A stretch of DNA of 62,185 nucleotides from Sulfurimonas sp. (GCF_023229025.1 NZ_JALOAA010000009.1:1-62185); one strand, 5' to 3'; shown: positions 16,837 through 26,627, numbered from the stretch's first letter. The notes: generated by a model from the sequence alone, not told the origin. Numbers and translations are program-made.

Positions 16837-18360
16837 CTATATATCAGTGTGGGATTCGTCACGCTTATCTTCTGTGTGTATCGGTTTCATTGCCGGAAAC
16901 AGAAGTACATCTCTTATTGAGTGCTCATTTGTTAAAAGCATTACCAGTCTATCTATACCTATACCTTGTCCGGCAGTCGGTGCCATACCATAGCTTAGGG
17001 CTTCTACAAAATCTATATCCATATCATGTGCTTCATCATCGCCACACTCTTTTGCTGCACATTGAGCTTCAAAGCGACCAAGTTGATCTACCGGATCGTT
17101 AAGCTCGCTAAATGCATTTGCAATCTCACGTCCTGCAATAAAAAGCTCAAAACGTTCAGTGATTTTTGGATTTTCATCACTTCTTCTTGCAAGAGGAGAG
17201 ATATCAACCGGATATTCAGTTATAAATGTCGGGTTAATAAGCCTCTCTTCGACAAACTCATCAAACAGTTCGCCTTGAAGTTGACCTAAAGAGAGATCGC
17301 TTTTTACTTGAATGTTTTTGCTCTTTAAAAACTCTACTATTTTATCTCTGTCATTTACTATCTCTTTGGGTACTTTACCTATAGTATGTAGGGACTCTAT
17401 TAGAGGTATCTCACTAAATTTTTCAAAATTAATTTCTAAATCGCCATAAGGAAGAAGCACAGGAAGATTTAGATGTTCAAAGAGGTATTTAAAATACTCT
17501 TTTGTTATCTCTATGAGATCTTTATAGGTCTTATATGCCCAGTAGAACTCAATAGAGGTAAACTCCGGATTGTGCGTAGCATCCATTCCCTCGTTTCTAA
17601 AATTTCTATTTATCTCAAAAACCGCTTCAAATCCACCAATAATTAATCTCTTTAGATAGAGTTCAGGTGCAATTCTAAGGTATCTGTCGATACCGAGAGC
17701 ATTATGATGAGTAACAAAAGGTTTTGCATTTGCTCCACCTGCAATTGGGTGCATCATCGGAGTTTCAACTTCTAAAAAGCCTTTCTCTTCAAAGAAACGG
17801 CGAGTTAAGGAGATTACTTTTGAGCGTATCTTAAATGTTTTACGAACATCAGCGTTCATAATGAGATCAAGATATCTTTTTCTGTATCTAATCTCCTTGT
17901 CCGTCACACCATGAAATTTCTCCGGAAGAGGTGAAATTGCTTTTGTAAGCAGTCTTAACTCATCTGCATGAAGAGAGAGCTCGCCTTGTCCTGTTACAAA
18001 AGGGTAGCCGGCTACTTCAACAATATCTCCGACCTCTATAAGTTTTTTAAAAATATTGTTGTAAAAACCTTCAGGAAGATTATCTCTTGCTACATAAACT
18101 TGGAGCACTCCGCTCTCATCCTCAATTTGAATAAAACTCGCTTTACCCATAATTCTAAAGAGTTTTATACGACCCGATAAAATATAGTGACGTTTTTCAT
18201 CTCTTTTGTTCTCTTTAAACTCTATGTCGGAGTTTACATTTAAATACTTTTCAATCGTCGTATTTCTTTTTGAATCGTTAGAGTAGGGGTTAAATCCCTC
18301 TTTTTTTAAAAGTTCTGCTTTTTCAACTCTTAGTTGTATAAATTTGTTATCAAAAACCAA
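16837..18360 (-). CDS. lysS: lysyl-tRNA synthetase, class II LysS
   Basis: A 507-residue class II aminoacyl-tRNA synthetase that charges tRNA-Lys. An N-terminal OB-fold anticodon-binding domain (about 55–160, SGRIKLFRIMGKASFIQIED) is followed by the catalytic domain with motif 2 FRNEGMDATHNPEF and motif 3 GIGIDRLVMLL. The start is TTG at 18360–18358, with AAAGGAAA seven bases upstream. No in-frame ATG lies near it, and the family N-terminus (VFDNKFIQ) begins there. It is 46 bases after fur. Confidence 0.96.
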   Translation of the reverse strand: MVFDNKFIQLRVEKAELLKKEGFNPYSNDSKRNTTIEKYLNVNSDIEFKENKRDEKRHYILSGRIKLFRIMGKASFIQIEDESGVLQVYVARDNLPEGFYNNIFKKLIEVGDIVEVAGYPFVTGQGELSLHADELRLLTKAISPLPEKFHGVTDKEIRYRKRYLDLIMNADVRKTFKIRSKVISLTRRFFEEKGFLEVETPMMHPIAGGANAKPFVTHHNALGIDRYLRIAPELYLKRLIIGGFEAVFEINRNFRNEGMDATHNPEFTSIEFYWAYKTYKDLIEITKEYFKYLFEHLNLPVLLPYGDLEINFEKFSEIPLIESLHTIGKVPKEIVNDRDKIVEFLKSKNIQVKSDLSLGQLQGELFDEFVEERLINPTFITEYPVDISPLARRSDENPKITERFELFIAGREIANAFSELNDPVDQLGRFEAQCAAKECGDDEAHDMDIDFVEALSYGMAPTAGQGIGIDRLVMLLTNEHSIRDVLLFPAMKPIHTEDKRDESHTDI

Positions 18361-18406
18361 TAGTTTTCCTTTATTTTTGCGTAAGTGCTAATTTTATTAA
18401 GCGTAT

Positions 18407-18883
18407 CTATTTTGCTCTACACTCTTTGCAGATTCCATAAATCTGCATGGAGTGATCTTTCATATCAAAACCGAGCTCCTCGGCAATTTTATGTTGTCTC
18501 TCTTCTATCTGCTCGTCAACAAACTCTATTATAGTACCGCATGATGTACATATAAAATGGTCATGATGATGTTTTGCGCCAAGTTCGTACTTTTTCCCCT
18601 GTGCTCCAAAAGATAGTGATGTGACCATATCGGACTCTTCTAAAAGAGATAGTGTTCTATATACAGTAGCAATTCCTGTTTTTAAATCAGGAAATTTCTC
18701 TTGAATAAGATTATGAAGAGACTCAGGCGTTAAGTGTTCATCAGAGTTATAGAGAGTCTCTAGGATAACTTCTCTTTGAATTGTAAATTTTAGACTATTT
18801 TTTTTCAGTAAACTTTTGAAGTTTTCAAGCAACTGCTTGTAGGCAACTGTTTTATCATTGAAGTCGGTTGTAATTTTAGACAT
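18407..18883 (-). CDS. fur: ferric uptake regulator Fur
   Basis: A 158-residue Fur-family repressor. The N-terminal winged helix has LKFTIQREVILETLYNS and TGIATVYRTLSLLEE, the recognition-helix region. The dimerisation domain carries the KHHHDHFICTSCG metal site and a second CKEC pair, giving the two structural-zinc CxxC motifs. It represses iron-uptake genes when loaded with Fe2+. It lies one base from the stop of cvpA and upstream of lysS, the same position as fur in C. jejuni. A Per- or Zur-type role cannot be excluded from sequence, but synteny favours Fur. Confidence 0.94.
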   Translation of the reverse strand: MSKITTDFNDKTVAYKQLLENFKSLLKKNSLKFTIQREVILETLYNSDEHLTPESLHNLIQEKFPDLKTGIATVYRTLSLLEESDMVTSLSFGAQGKKYELGAKHHHDHFICTSCGTIIEFVDEQIEERQHKIAEELGFDMKDHSMQIYGICKECRAK

Positions 18884-18884
18884 A

Positions 18885-19535
18885 TTATTGACCCTCCTTT
18901 GTAGATAAATTTTGCTCTATAATCTCACTTACTTCTTGTTTTGTGTCATCTATGATTTTTACTGCTGAATCTTTGATGCTCTCATCTATGCTGTTTCCGA
19001 TTGCTTGTGTGCTTTTTTGAATAGTTTCGTTTATATCGTTTGAAATTTCAATAGGGTCTAGTTTCATAATCACGCCTCCCGTTTTTACCAAGGCAGGAAA
19101 TAGAAAGCTGTTTTGCATAATTGAATCTACGTTTGCTCTCATGGCTTTAATATTATAAGCGGCATGTGCAATAACTGCAGCAATAAGAAAGAATTTACCT
19201 GCGCTAAAGATGAAACCGAGTATCTTGTCAAATATGCCAAGTCCACTAAGTGAGCTGAGTTTTTTGAAGATTAGACCGACTCCAACCATTAGAAGCCAAA
19301 AAAGTATAAGTGTTACTAAGAAGCCTGTAAAGTCAGTAGCGGCGCTACTCTCAAATTTAAAAATAGTATCGCTAATAACTATGCCGACATCATCTCCAAC
19401 GCGAGAAGCTACAAAAATACCGCCAATAATGCCTAAGAGACCAAAAAGTTCCTTGAAAAAACCGTTTATTATTCCCTTTAGCCCTAAAAAGAGCACTATA
19501 ATAGATATTATAATATCAAAATAACTAAAACTCAT
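18885..19535 (-). CDS. CvpA family membrane protein
   Basis: A 216-residue inner-membrane protein with four predicted helices in the first 150 residues (FDIIISIIVLFLGLKGIING, LFGLLGIIGGIFVASRVG, FTGFLVTLILFWLLMVGVG, ILGFIFSAGKFFLIAAVIA). It ends in a polar helical tail rich in Asp, Ile and Ser. This matches the CvpA (colicin V production) family, whose members affect envelope homeostasis and cell separation, though the biochemical activity is not settled. The gene overlaps the stop of the GGDEF gene by one base (TAATG) and is followed after one base by fur. The cvpA–fur–lysS order is conserved in Campylobacterota. Confidence 0.9.
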   Translation of the reverse strand: MSFSYFDIIISIIVLFLGLKGIINGFFKELFGLLGIIGGIFVASRVGDDVGIVISDTIFKFESSAATDFTGFLVTLILFWLLMVGVGLIFKKLSSLSGLGIFDKILGFIFSAGKFFLIAAVIAHAAYNIKAMRANVDSIMQNSFLFPALVKTGGVIMKLDPIEISNDINETIQKSTQAIGNSIDESIKDSAVKIIDDTKQEVSEIIEQNLSTKEGQ

Positions 19536-20449
19536 TATTCATATACCTTTGAGACCATATTTTTTCCGTTGTTTTTAGAAGTGTATAGAGCTTTATCTGC
19601 TCTAGCCATAAGAGAGTCGGGAGTATCATCTTTTAAATATTTTGTAAGCCCGATACTAGCGGTTATAGATATTTTTTGACCCATATATATGAGGTTGTTT
19701 GAGCTGATTAGTTTTAATAGTCTCTTTGCTATAGATTCAGACTCTTCATCGCTATTGCGGCTTAAGATGATTGTAAACTCCTCGCCGCCAAATCTAAAAA
19801 TTTTATCTCCGTCTCTCAATGCTTTTCTGAGAATATTTGAGATAAAAATAAGAATTTTATCCCCGGTAATGTGACCGTAGTTATCATTTATGGATTTAAA
19901 GTTGTCAATGTCAATCATAAGTATATGCAGATGATATGGTATATCTTTGTTTGCACACACTTCCCTTAAGTATGAGATTAGCGCTCTTCTGTTAAAAACT
20001 TTTGTAAGCGGATCTAGATTAGAGGTCTCTTCTAGCACTTTTACTTTGCTTGTAAGCTCTGAAATCACTTCATTTGCTTTGCTAACCTCTTTTGTCATGT
20101 GAGATTGAATCTCATCAAATTTTTCTGTTAAAGTTTGAAGGTCAATATGCTTTTCACTATATTGATTTATCGTCTCTTTGTTTAGTTGTGAAAGTTCGCC
20201 AAATATTTCATTACTGTTTTTATAAGAGGATAAACTCTGTTTTACAAGCTCTTTATATGAGTTGCTAAAGGCTTCTCTGGCATGCTCTATAGAGTCTATA
20301 TCTTTGTCATTTATGTTGGAAACAACTTCAATAGCATCTCTTAAATAGCAAATAACCTGCCCTTTAGTAGCCTCCTCTTGCGAGTTGACTCGTTCAAGCA
20401 GATTTTGATAAATCTCTTCTATTAATGCTTTTAAATCGTTTTTTTCCAT
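19535..20449 (-). CDS. GGDEF diguanylate cyclase
   Basis: A 304-residue soluble protein. Residues 1 to about 140 are helical and include a coiled coil (QLNKETINQYSEKHIDLQTL, then TSKVKVLEETSN). Residues from about 145 form a GGDEF domain: DPLTKVFNRRALI, DIDNFKSINDNYGH, and the active loop RFGGEEF. The intact GGEEF motif predicts synthesis of cyclic di-GMP from GTP. No sensory domain of a known family is evident in the N-terminus. It is the promoter-proximal gene of the run leading to cvpA and fur. No RxxD inhibitory site could be placed with confidence. Confidence 0.93.
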   Translation of the reverse strand: MEKNDLKALIEEIYQNLLERVNSQEEATKGQVICYLRDAIEVVSNINDKDIDSIEHAREAFSNSYKELVKQSLSSYKNSNEIFGELSQLNKETINQYSEKHIDLQTLTEKFDEIQSHMTKEVSKANEVISELTSKVKVLEETSNLDPLTKVFNRRALISYLREVCANKDIPYHLHILMIDIDNFKSINDNYGHITGDKILIFISNILRKALRDGDKIFRFGGEEFTIILSRNSDEESESIAKRLLKLISSNNLIYMGQKISITASIGLTKYLKDDTPDSLMARADKALYTSKNNGKNMVSKVYE

Positions 20450-20561
20450 AAATGTGCATCCATTAAAAAATATAGTGCATTATACATTTTTAAGCATAAA
20501 AAAAAGCTTTCATCTTCTTTGAATTGCGATTAAATAGAGTAATAAGAGGTATTTTAGGTAC

Positions 20562-20567
20562 TATAAT
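20562..20567 (+). promoter_or_regulatory. -10 box for the DAHP synthase gene
   Basis: TATAAT lies 48 bases before the start codon, without a clear -35 box, as is usual for Campylobacterota sigma-70 promoters. Confidence 0.45.
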
Positions 20568-20614
20568 GTAAAATTACAAAAAATATTTGGTATATATTAA
20601 ATAAAGGTTTAATA

Positions 20615-21964
20615 ATGAGTATCTGGACACCTTCTAGTTGGAGGCAAAAGCCTATTGTGCAGCAACCGACATATACAGATGTAGAAGAATTAAATAGAGT
20701 TTTAGCAGAATTAAAAGAGTATCCGCCGCTCGTTTTTGCAGGTGAGGCTCGCTCGCTTAAGAGCCAGTTGGCAAATGTTTCCGAGGGCAAGGCTTTTTTA
20801 CTTCAAGGTGGGGATTGTGCTGAGAGTTTTAGCGAGTTTCATGCCACAAATATTCGTGATACGTTTAAAGCTATTCTTCAGATGGCTGTTGTTATGACAT
20901 ATGCAGGCGGGCTTCCCGTAGTAAAAGTAGGGCGTCTTGGCGGACAATTTGCAAAGCCTCGTTCAAGTGATACTGAGACGATAGATGGCGTAACACTTGA
21001 TGCTTACCGTGGCGATATTATTAATGGTGTTGAGTTCACCTCTAAATCACGTACTCCGGACCCACAAAGGATGATAAAAGCGTACAATCAATCAGCAGCT
21101 ACGCTAAACCTTGTTCGTGCTTTTGCAACAGGCGGTTTTGCGGATCTGCATAAAGTACATCAGTGGAATTTGGATTTTACGCATCAGAGTGAAATCAGTA
21201 AAAAGTATGAAGATTTAGCAGAGGAGATTGAAAAATCTTTGAAGTTTATGCAAGCATGCGGAATTACCTCTAAAACACATAGAACTCTCCGTGAGACGGA
21301 TTTTTATACCTCGCATGAAGCGCTATTACTGCCATATGAAGAGGCGTTTACTAGAAAAGATTCTACTACCGGTGATTGGTATGATACATCTGCGCATATG
21401 CTTTGGATAGGGGATAGAACCCGTCAAATTGACGGTGCTCATGTTGAGTATATGAGAGGCATTAATAACCCTATAGGTGTTAAAGCCGGACCATCGATGG
21501 ATCCGGAGGATTTAATAAAACTATGCGATATTTTAAACCCTGAAAATGAAGCAGGTCGTCTAAATATTATTGTAAGAATGGGCGCAAATAAAGTGGGTGA
21601 CGGTATGCCAAAACTCATTCGCGCGGTTGAGCGTGAAGGCAAAAAAGTTGTCTGGAGTTGTGACCCAATGCATGGCAACACTATTAAATCATCAAACAAC
21701 TTTAAGACTCGTCCGGTGGATGCAATTCTTACAGAGATGAAGCAATTTTTTCAAGTTCATAGAGCTGAAGGCACATATGCCGGCGGTGTTCACTTAGAGA
21801 TGACAGGTAGAAATGTAACAGAGTGTATTGGCGGCTCTTTTATAGTAACAGAGGAAGATTTAAGCTCCCGCTACCATACTCACTGCGATCCACGCTTAAA
21901 TGCCGATCAAGCTTTAGAGCTGGCATTTTTAATAGCAGATACTCTAAAAGAGGTTAAAAAATAG
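20615..21964 (+). CDS. class II 3-deoxy-7-phosphoheptulonate (DAHP) synthase
   Basis: A 449-residue class II (plant/Mycobacterium-type) DAHP synthase, which joins phosphoenolpyruvate and erythrose-4-phosphate in the first shikimate step. Features are WTPSSWRQKPIVQQPTY at the start, FLLQGGDCAESF, VVKVGRLGGQFAKPRS, the metal/substrate region DPMHGNT and GGVHLEMTGRNVTEC near the C-terminus. Length is as expected. It is transcribed alone from its own promoter, apart from the aroE/trpE cluster. Feedback sites cannot be read with confidence. Confidence 0.95.
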   Translation: MSIWTPSSWRQKPIVQQPTYTDVEELNRVLAELKEYPPLVFAGEARSLKSQLANVSEGKAFLLQGGDCAESFSEFHATNIRDTFKAILQMAVVMTYAGGLPVVKVGRLGGQFAKPRSSDTETIDGVTLDAYRGDIINGVEFTSKSRTPDPQRMIKAYNQSAATLNLVRAFATGGFADLHKVHQWNLDFTHQSEISKKYEDLAEEIEKSLKFMQACGITSKTHRTLRETDFYTSHEALLLPYEEAFTRKDSTTGDWYDTSAHMLWIGDRTRQIDGAHVEYMRGINNPIGVKAGPSMDPEDLIKLCDILNPENEAGRLNIIVRMGANKVGDGMPKLIRAVEREGKKVVWSCDPMHGNTIKSSNNFKTRPVDAILTEMKQFFQVHRAEGTYAGGVHLEMTGRNVTECIGGSFIVTEEDLSSRYHTHCDPRLNADQALELAFLIADTLKEVKK

Positions 21965-21984
21965 TTAGCACATTTCGTGCTAGC
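21964..21984. terminator. bidirectional terminator between convergent genes
   Basis: TAGCAC/GTGCTA arms with an ATTTC loop lie between the DAHP synthase and ABC-F stops. On the minus strand the hairpin is followed by AACTATTTTTT, a good U tract for the ABC-F gene. The plus-strand T tract is weaker. Confidence 0.6.
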
Positions 21985-23920
21985 TCCTATTTATCTCCTC
22001 TTCTTTCTCCTGAATATTTAAAAGTTCCTCAACTTTCTGTTCATATATATTTTTAAGCTCTTCAAGCTCACGAGCTAGTTGTGATATACCTATCTTTTCA
22101 TAACATGCCGGATCTGCTAAAGAGCTGTTCTTCTCATCAATTTGAGCTTCAAGCTCATCTATCTCTTGAGGAAGCTTCTCTAATGCAATTTTCTCTTTAT
22201 AGGTTAGTTTTAGCTCTTTTTGCTTGCTTGGTTTTATCTTAGGCTCTATTTTTTTGCTCTCTTGCTCCATGTCGCTTAGTTCTTTTAACTCTTTTTCAAG
22301 TTCTAAATATTCAGAGTAGCTTTGATAGCTCTCCTCTATGCGCTTATCCTCTTTAAAAATAAAGAGTTTCTTTGCTATTTTATCTACAAAATATCTATCA
22401 TGACTGACAATAATAACCGCCCCGCTAAAGTTTATTAACTGCTCTTCTAAAATATTAATTGTCGGAATATCCAGATCATTTGTAGGCTCATCTAGAATTA
22501 AAATATCAACATCTTTTGTAAACAGCAGAGCAAGCGCGATACGATTTTTCTCCCCACCGCTGAGTACCCCGATTTTTTTGTCCAGAAACTCTCTTGGAAA
22601 AAGAAAGTTTTTTAGGTATCCGTAAACATGCATATCTCGTCCACGAACACTTACTCTATCTCCACCATGCGGACAGAACGTCTCTATAAGGTTTTTATCA
22701 TCATCGAGCATCTCTCTGTGCTGGTCAAAGTACCCTATCTTAAACTCGCCTCTTTTAATAACTCCGCTTGTAGGTTCAATGCGTCCTAAAAGAGCCTTTA
22801 GCAGAGTTGACTTTCCGCTACCGTTTGGTCCTACTATTGCAATAACATCTTTTTGCAGAATTCTGGTGTTAAAATCTTTTAAAAGTTCTTTGTTACCAAC
22901 TTTTAGTCCCAAATTTTCTACTTCAAAGAGCATTTTTTGCTTATTAATGCTTTTATCACGGTTGAAGTGTTTGGCTTCGCGCTCAAGCTCAAGCGACATT
23001 TTTTTTATTTTAGAGGGGTTTGTTTTAGCCTCTTCCCTTAGAGCCATTAGACGCTCTTTTCGCCCCTCATTTCTTTTAAGCCTTGCTTTTACGCCTCTTG
23101 AGAACCACTCATTTTCTCTTTTTAATAAATCAAGAAGGTTCTCATGCTGTTTTTTTAGAGTTCGCATATACTCCTCTTTTTGAGTAAGATAGCTGCTATA
23201 GCCTCCGCGATACTCTCTAAGTGAGCAATCTTCAACTTCGACACTTTTTGTTGCTACTCTATCTATGAAGTATCTGTCGTGTGAAATAAAAACAAGAGTA
23301 AACTTCTCTCGCAGAAGTAGCTCCTCCAAAAACTCAACCATGTAAACATCTAGATGATTTGTAGGTTCATCTAGAAGTAGAATATCGGGTTTTTGAAGAA
23401 GGAGTGATGCAAGAGCAACACGTCTTTGTTCCCCACCGCTAAGCATAACTACAAGACTATTTTCATACTGTTTAAGGTCAAAGTGCTGCATGATTCTCTC
23501 AATCTTGTCATCAAGATTCCAAGCGTTATGATGTTCAATATAGCGGGAGAGTCTCTCATGCTCATCTAGTAGTGTCTTGTTCTCAAAATCATCTGCAAGC
23601 TTAAGCGAGAGTTCGCTGTATCTTGCTTTTGCTAAATTTAGCTCCTTTAGCCCAGCCTCTACAGCTTCACGAACAGTATGGCTCTCATTAAAATTTGGCT
23701 TTTGCTCTAACATTTTAACTTCAAGGTTTTGCCTAAGAATTCTCTCTCCACTATCTTGTTCAAGAGTTCCGTTTATAATTTTCATAAGAGTTGATTTGCC
23801 GCTGCCGTTTTTTCCTATAATGACGATTCTCTCACCTTCATCAACATGAAAATTAACATCTGTTAGAATCTTTTGCGCTTCATAATGTTTGGATATGTTT
23901 AATAGATCTATTAGTGCCAT
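21980..23920 (-). CDS. ABC-F family ATPase (Uup-like)
   Basis: A 646-residue protein with two ABC ATPase domains and no membrane helices. Domain 1 has GKNGSGKST, LSGGEQRRVALA and ILLLDEPTNHLD. Domain 2 has GPNGSGKST, LSGGEKNRIALA and ILILDEPTNDLD. A charged linker (about 250–320) joins them, and a C-terminal coiled coil rich in Glu and Lys (about 540–640) resembles the DNA-binding tail of Uup. ABC-F proteins act on the ribosome or, for Uup, also in DNA transactions. The exact subgroup is inferred from the C-terminal coiled coil. Confidence 0.9.
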   Translation of the reverse strand: MALIDLLNISKHYEAQKILTDVNFHVDEGERIVIIGKNGSGKSTLMKIINGTLEQDSGERILRQNLEVKMLEQKPNFNESHTVREAVEAGLKELNLAKARYSELSLKLADDFENKTLLDEHERLSRYIEHHNAWNLDDKIERIMQHFDLKQYENSLVVMLSGGEQRRVALASLLLQKPDILLLDEPTNHLDVYMVEFLEELLLREKFTLVFISHDRYFIDRVATKSVEVEDCSLREYRGGYSSYLTQKEEYMRTLKKQHENLLDLLKRENEWFSRGVKARLKRNEGRKERLMALREEAKTNPSKIKKMSLELEREAKHFNRDKSINKQKMLFEVENLGLKVGNKELLKDFNTRILQKDVIAIVGPNGSGKSTLLKALLGRIEPTSGVIKRGEFKIGYFDQHREMLDDDKNLIETFCPHGGDRVSVRGRDMHVYGYLKNFLFPREFLDKKIGVLSGGEKNRIALALLFTKDVDILILDEPTNDLDIPTINILEEQLINFSGAVIIVSHDRYFVDKIAKKLFIFKEDKRIEESYQSYSEYLELEKELKELSDMEQESKKIEPKIKPSKQKELKLTYKEKIALEKLPQEIDELEAQIDEKNSSLADPACYEKIGISQLARELEELKNIYEQKVEELLNIQEKEEEINRS

Positions 23921-24033
23921 TTACTCTTCTACTTATTATTTCTTTAATATATGGATTATATTATAAAATATATAAGAGATAGGTTTTGTATGCTTTAGTT
24001 AATGTCATTAATACTAAAATATAGATATTTAAA

Positions 24034-24039
24034 TATAAT
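24034..24039 (+). promoter_or_regulatory. -10 box for the beta-CASP nuclease gene
   Basis: TATAAT lies 31 bases before the start codon at 24070 in an AT-rich gap. No -35 box is obvious. A GGAT ribosome site precedes the ATG. Confidence 0.45.
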
Positions 24040-24069
24040 AATTAAGAGTGTAGTTACAAAAGGATAAAA

Positions 24070-25467
24070 ATGGTTAAGGTAACATCATATGGTGCGGCAC
24101 AGACGGTAACGGGTTCATGTCATCTACTTAAGATAGGCTCAATTAAGATACTGATTGATTGCGGTATGTTTCAAGGCGACGGCGGAAGCAAAAAAAACTA
24201 TGAACCCTTTGGTTTTGAGCCCTCAGATGTGCACTATCTTATTTTAACACATGCGCATCTTGATCATATTGGAAGAGTTCCAAAGCTCATAAAAGAGGGG
24301 TTTAAAGGTAAAATTATTGCAACGGAAGCTACATTTGATATAGCTAAGATTATGCTTTTAGACGGTGCGGGGATTTTACAAGAAGAGTATAAGACAATAA
24401 GTAAAAAAGCACGAAGACGTGGGGAGGAGGATAGCATACTAGAACCACTCTATACAAAAGAGGATGTAAAAAAAGTTTTTGCTAAAAAGTGGAAAACGCT
24501 ACAATATTATGAGGAGCATAAGCTAAAACAGCACATAACCGTATCTTTTGGCAACGCAGGTCATATTATGGGAAGTGCTTTTGTTATGATTGATTATCAA
24601 GAGCAAAACGAACATAAACGCATTGTCTTTTCTGGAGACCTAGGTCCTAAGCAAAGGCTCATAATTGATGAGCATGATAAACTTGATAGAGCAGATGCTC
24701 TTTTTATAGAGTCAACCTATGGGGATCGTCTGCATAAGTCCTTAGAACAGAGTATAGAGGAGTTTAAAGAGGCGGTTATTTCGACACTTAAAGATAAAGG
24801 TACGATTTTAATACCCTCTTTTGCGCTAGAGAGAACACAAGAGATACTTTGGCTGCTTCATGAGATGCACGGAAGTGGCGAATTGCCCAAATGTCGTATT
24901 TTTTTAGATAGTCCGCTTGCTATTAAAGCAACAAAGCTTTACAATAAATACCCCGTTCACCTAAGTGATAAACTAGAGTATCTATCAGGAAGAGGGAAAG
25001 ACCCATTCTCTTTTGCTTGGCTTGAAACAACTACTACAAGAAATCAATCCATGGCGATAAATAGAGTAAAGGAGCGCTCTATTATAATTGCAGGTAGCGG
25101 TATGTGTAACGGTGGACGTATTATGCACCACTTAAAACACAAACTTTGGAATGCCAGAAATGCAGTTATATTTGTTGGATTTCAAGTAGAAGGAACACTG
25201 GGAAGAAGCATCGTTGATGGTCAAAAAAGCGTTAAAATATATGGAGAGGATATAATCGTTAAAGCTAAAGCGTACACAATTAACGGCTTTTCTGCTCATG
25301 CAGATCAAAAAGATTTAATTGATTGGATAGGAACTGCAAATAATTTGAAAAAACTCTATCTAATTCATGGAGAGAGAGATAAAATGGAGATATTTGCAAC
25401 TGCAATAAAAAATAGACTCGGACATGAGAGCCATATTGTAGAACATGGAAACTCTATAACACTTTAA
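24070..25467 (+). CDS. metallo-beta-lactamase/beta-CASP RNase-type protein
   Basis: A 465-residue protein of the CPSF73-like beta-CASP family. It has the metal motif THAHLDHIGR, the further metal ligand FGNAGHIMGSA and FSGDLGP, then the beta-CASP insert with STYGDRLH and IPSFALERTQEILWLL. The C-terminal RMMBL segment contains INGFSAHADQKDLIDWI and LIHGER. Members process or degrade RNA using two zinc ions. It is distinct from the essential RNase J, being shorter and lacking its C-terminal domain, so the substrate is not known. It stands alone and converges with the small membrane-protein gene. Confidence 0.9.
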   Translation: MVKVTSYGAAQTVTGSCHLLKIGSIKILIDCGMFQGDGGSKKNYEPFGFEPSDVHYLILTHAHLDHIGRVPKLIKEGFKGKIIATEATFDIAKIMLLDGAGILQEEYKTISKKARRRGEEDSILEPLYTKEDVKKVFAKKWKTLQYYEEHKLKQHITVSFGNAGHIMGSAFVMIDYQEQNEHKRIVFSGDLGPKQRLIIDEHDKLDRADALFIESTYGDRLHKSLEQSIEEFKEAVISTLKDKGTILIPSFALERTQEILWLLHEMHGSGELPKCRIFLDSPLAIKATKLYNKYPVHLSDKLEYLSGRGKDPFSFAWLETTTTRNQSMAINRVKERSIIIAGSGMCNGGRIMHHLKHKLWNARNAVIFVGFQVEGTLGRSIVDGQKSVKIYGEDIIVKAKAYTINGFSAHADQKDLIDWIGTANNLKKLYLIHGERDKMEIFATAIKNRLGHESHIVEHGNSITL

Positions 25468-25482
25468 AGTGTCGATGCCGGC

Positions 25483-25791
25483 TTACTCAACTTCATGGCA
25501 TATCATCTTTGCCGCATACCAGTCGGCTATCTCTTTGTCACTATAGTGAAACTCTCTTTGAGATAGAGGGATAACACTATTGCGAAGTTTTGAGCGAATA
25601 ATTCCCATAATTATAAAAACTAGCACTAAAGTCAACAGAGCAATAAAAAAATCATACATATACCATACAACAAGAGTAGTTGTAACAGCTCCGTATTGCA
25701 ATATGAGTCTCAAAAAGAGCGAGACTGTTTTGCATCCCCTTGAGTAGAGCTTAGGCGTTGGTTCTCTTGGCTCTACAAACTCTTCTACCAT
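25483..25791 (-). CDS. small membrane protein of unknown function
   Basis: This 102-residue protein was not recognised as a named family. The N-terminus is polar with VEPREPTPKLY, followed by two membrane helices close together (about 30–47 and 49–65, FIALLTLVLVFIIMGII), then a charged tail ending in SDKEIADWYAAKMICHEVE. It lies eight bases after the universal stress protein gene, on the same strand, so the two are probably co-transcribed. A role in envelope stress is possible only by association. Confidence 0.7.
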   Translation of the reverse strand: MVEEFVEPREPTPKLYSRGCKTVSLFLRLILQYGAVTTTLVVWYMYDFFIALLTLVLVFIIMGIIRSKLRNSVIPLSQREFHYSDKEIADWYAAKMICHEVE

Positions 25792-25799
25792 AACTAAAG

Positions 25800-26627
25800 C
25801 TATTTTAAAACAAAAACATCAACAGCGGATTGCTCCAAAATATCAAAAGCAAAGAAGCTTACGTTTTGTGTTGCATGGATTGCTAGTAGGTCATAGTTTA
25901 TATCGGCAACCTCATTTTTAAACTCTTTAGGATTTAGAGAGCTCTGTAGAGCAGAGGCAGTAATTTTAATCTCTTTTGGTAGAGCTAAAGATTTTAAAAA
26001 TAAATCAACACTCTGTTCGCTCTCTTCTCTTAAAGAGTCTTGATACTCTTGAATGCTTTGCTGGTCAACTCCATATGTAATTAACATATTTTCAACCGGA
26101 AGATAGTATAGATTTATAAGCGTTATATTTGATTTTGGAAAAATTTTTGCAATTTTTTTAATTGCTTGGGCAGACTCTTGAGATAAATCAGAAAGAACTA
26201 AAATGTTTTTATACTCTATCTCATGGTCGATTTTTATAACAAGAACAGGGGTTTGTGCATATTTTATTATCTCTTTAGTATGAGACCCCATAAGAAGCTC
26301 ACTTAAAAAGTGTGTTTCACCGCTATTTCCCATGATGATTACATCTGCATTTAGAGTTTTTGCCGTATTTGATACCTCTACTTTTACTTTACCGCTAACA
26401 CAGTGATAGTTCTCTTCTTTGATTGAGCTAAAATTTTTCTTAAGTTCATTAAAGCCGTTTGCTTTAATTGAGTCTAGATTTCTGTTTCTTGAAAAGAACG
26501 AACTCTCAACTACGTGGACAACATGAAGTTCCCCATCCATCTTTTTTGTAAATTCAAGTGCCTTTTCTAAAACTACATAACTACTTCTTGAGAAATCTAT
26601 CGCAACGAGTGTTGTAAATTTTTTCAT
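25800..26627 (-). CDS. universal stress protein, two tandem Usp domains
   Basis: A 275-residue cytoplasmic protein built of two Usp repeats (about 1–140 and 141–275). Repeat 1 starts TTLVAIDFSRSSYVVLEKAL and contains the nucleotide-type GNSGETHFLSELLMGSHTKEI motif, matching the G2xG9xG(S/T) ATP-binding loop. Repeat 2 starts KNILVLSDLSQESAQAIKKI but lacks a clear ATP loop near its end. Tandem Usp proteins are usually linked to starvation or oxygen stress. The specific stress is not evident here. It is transcribed away from htpG, with a 248-base AT-rich gap between the two starts. Confidence 0.92.
   Translation of the reverse strand: MKKFTTLVAIDFSRSSYVVLEKALEFTKKMDGELHVVHVVESSFFSRNRNLDSIKANGFNELKKNFSSIKEENYHCVSGKVKVEVSNTAKTLNADVIIMGNSGETHFLSELLMGSHTKEIIKYAQTPVLVIKIDHEIEYKNILVLSDLSQESAQAIKKIAKIFPKSNITLINLYYLPVENMLITYGVDQQSIQEYQDSLREESEQSVDLFLKSLALPKEIKITASALQSSLNPKEFKNEVADINYDLLAIHATQNVSFFAFDILEQSAVDVFVLK

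Noticed and set aside
25459..25472. Palindrome ACACTTTAAAGTGT at the beta-CASP gene end as a terminator
   Set aside because: There is no loop and no T tract on either side. It is too weak to call.
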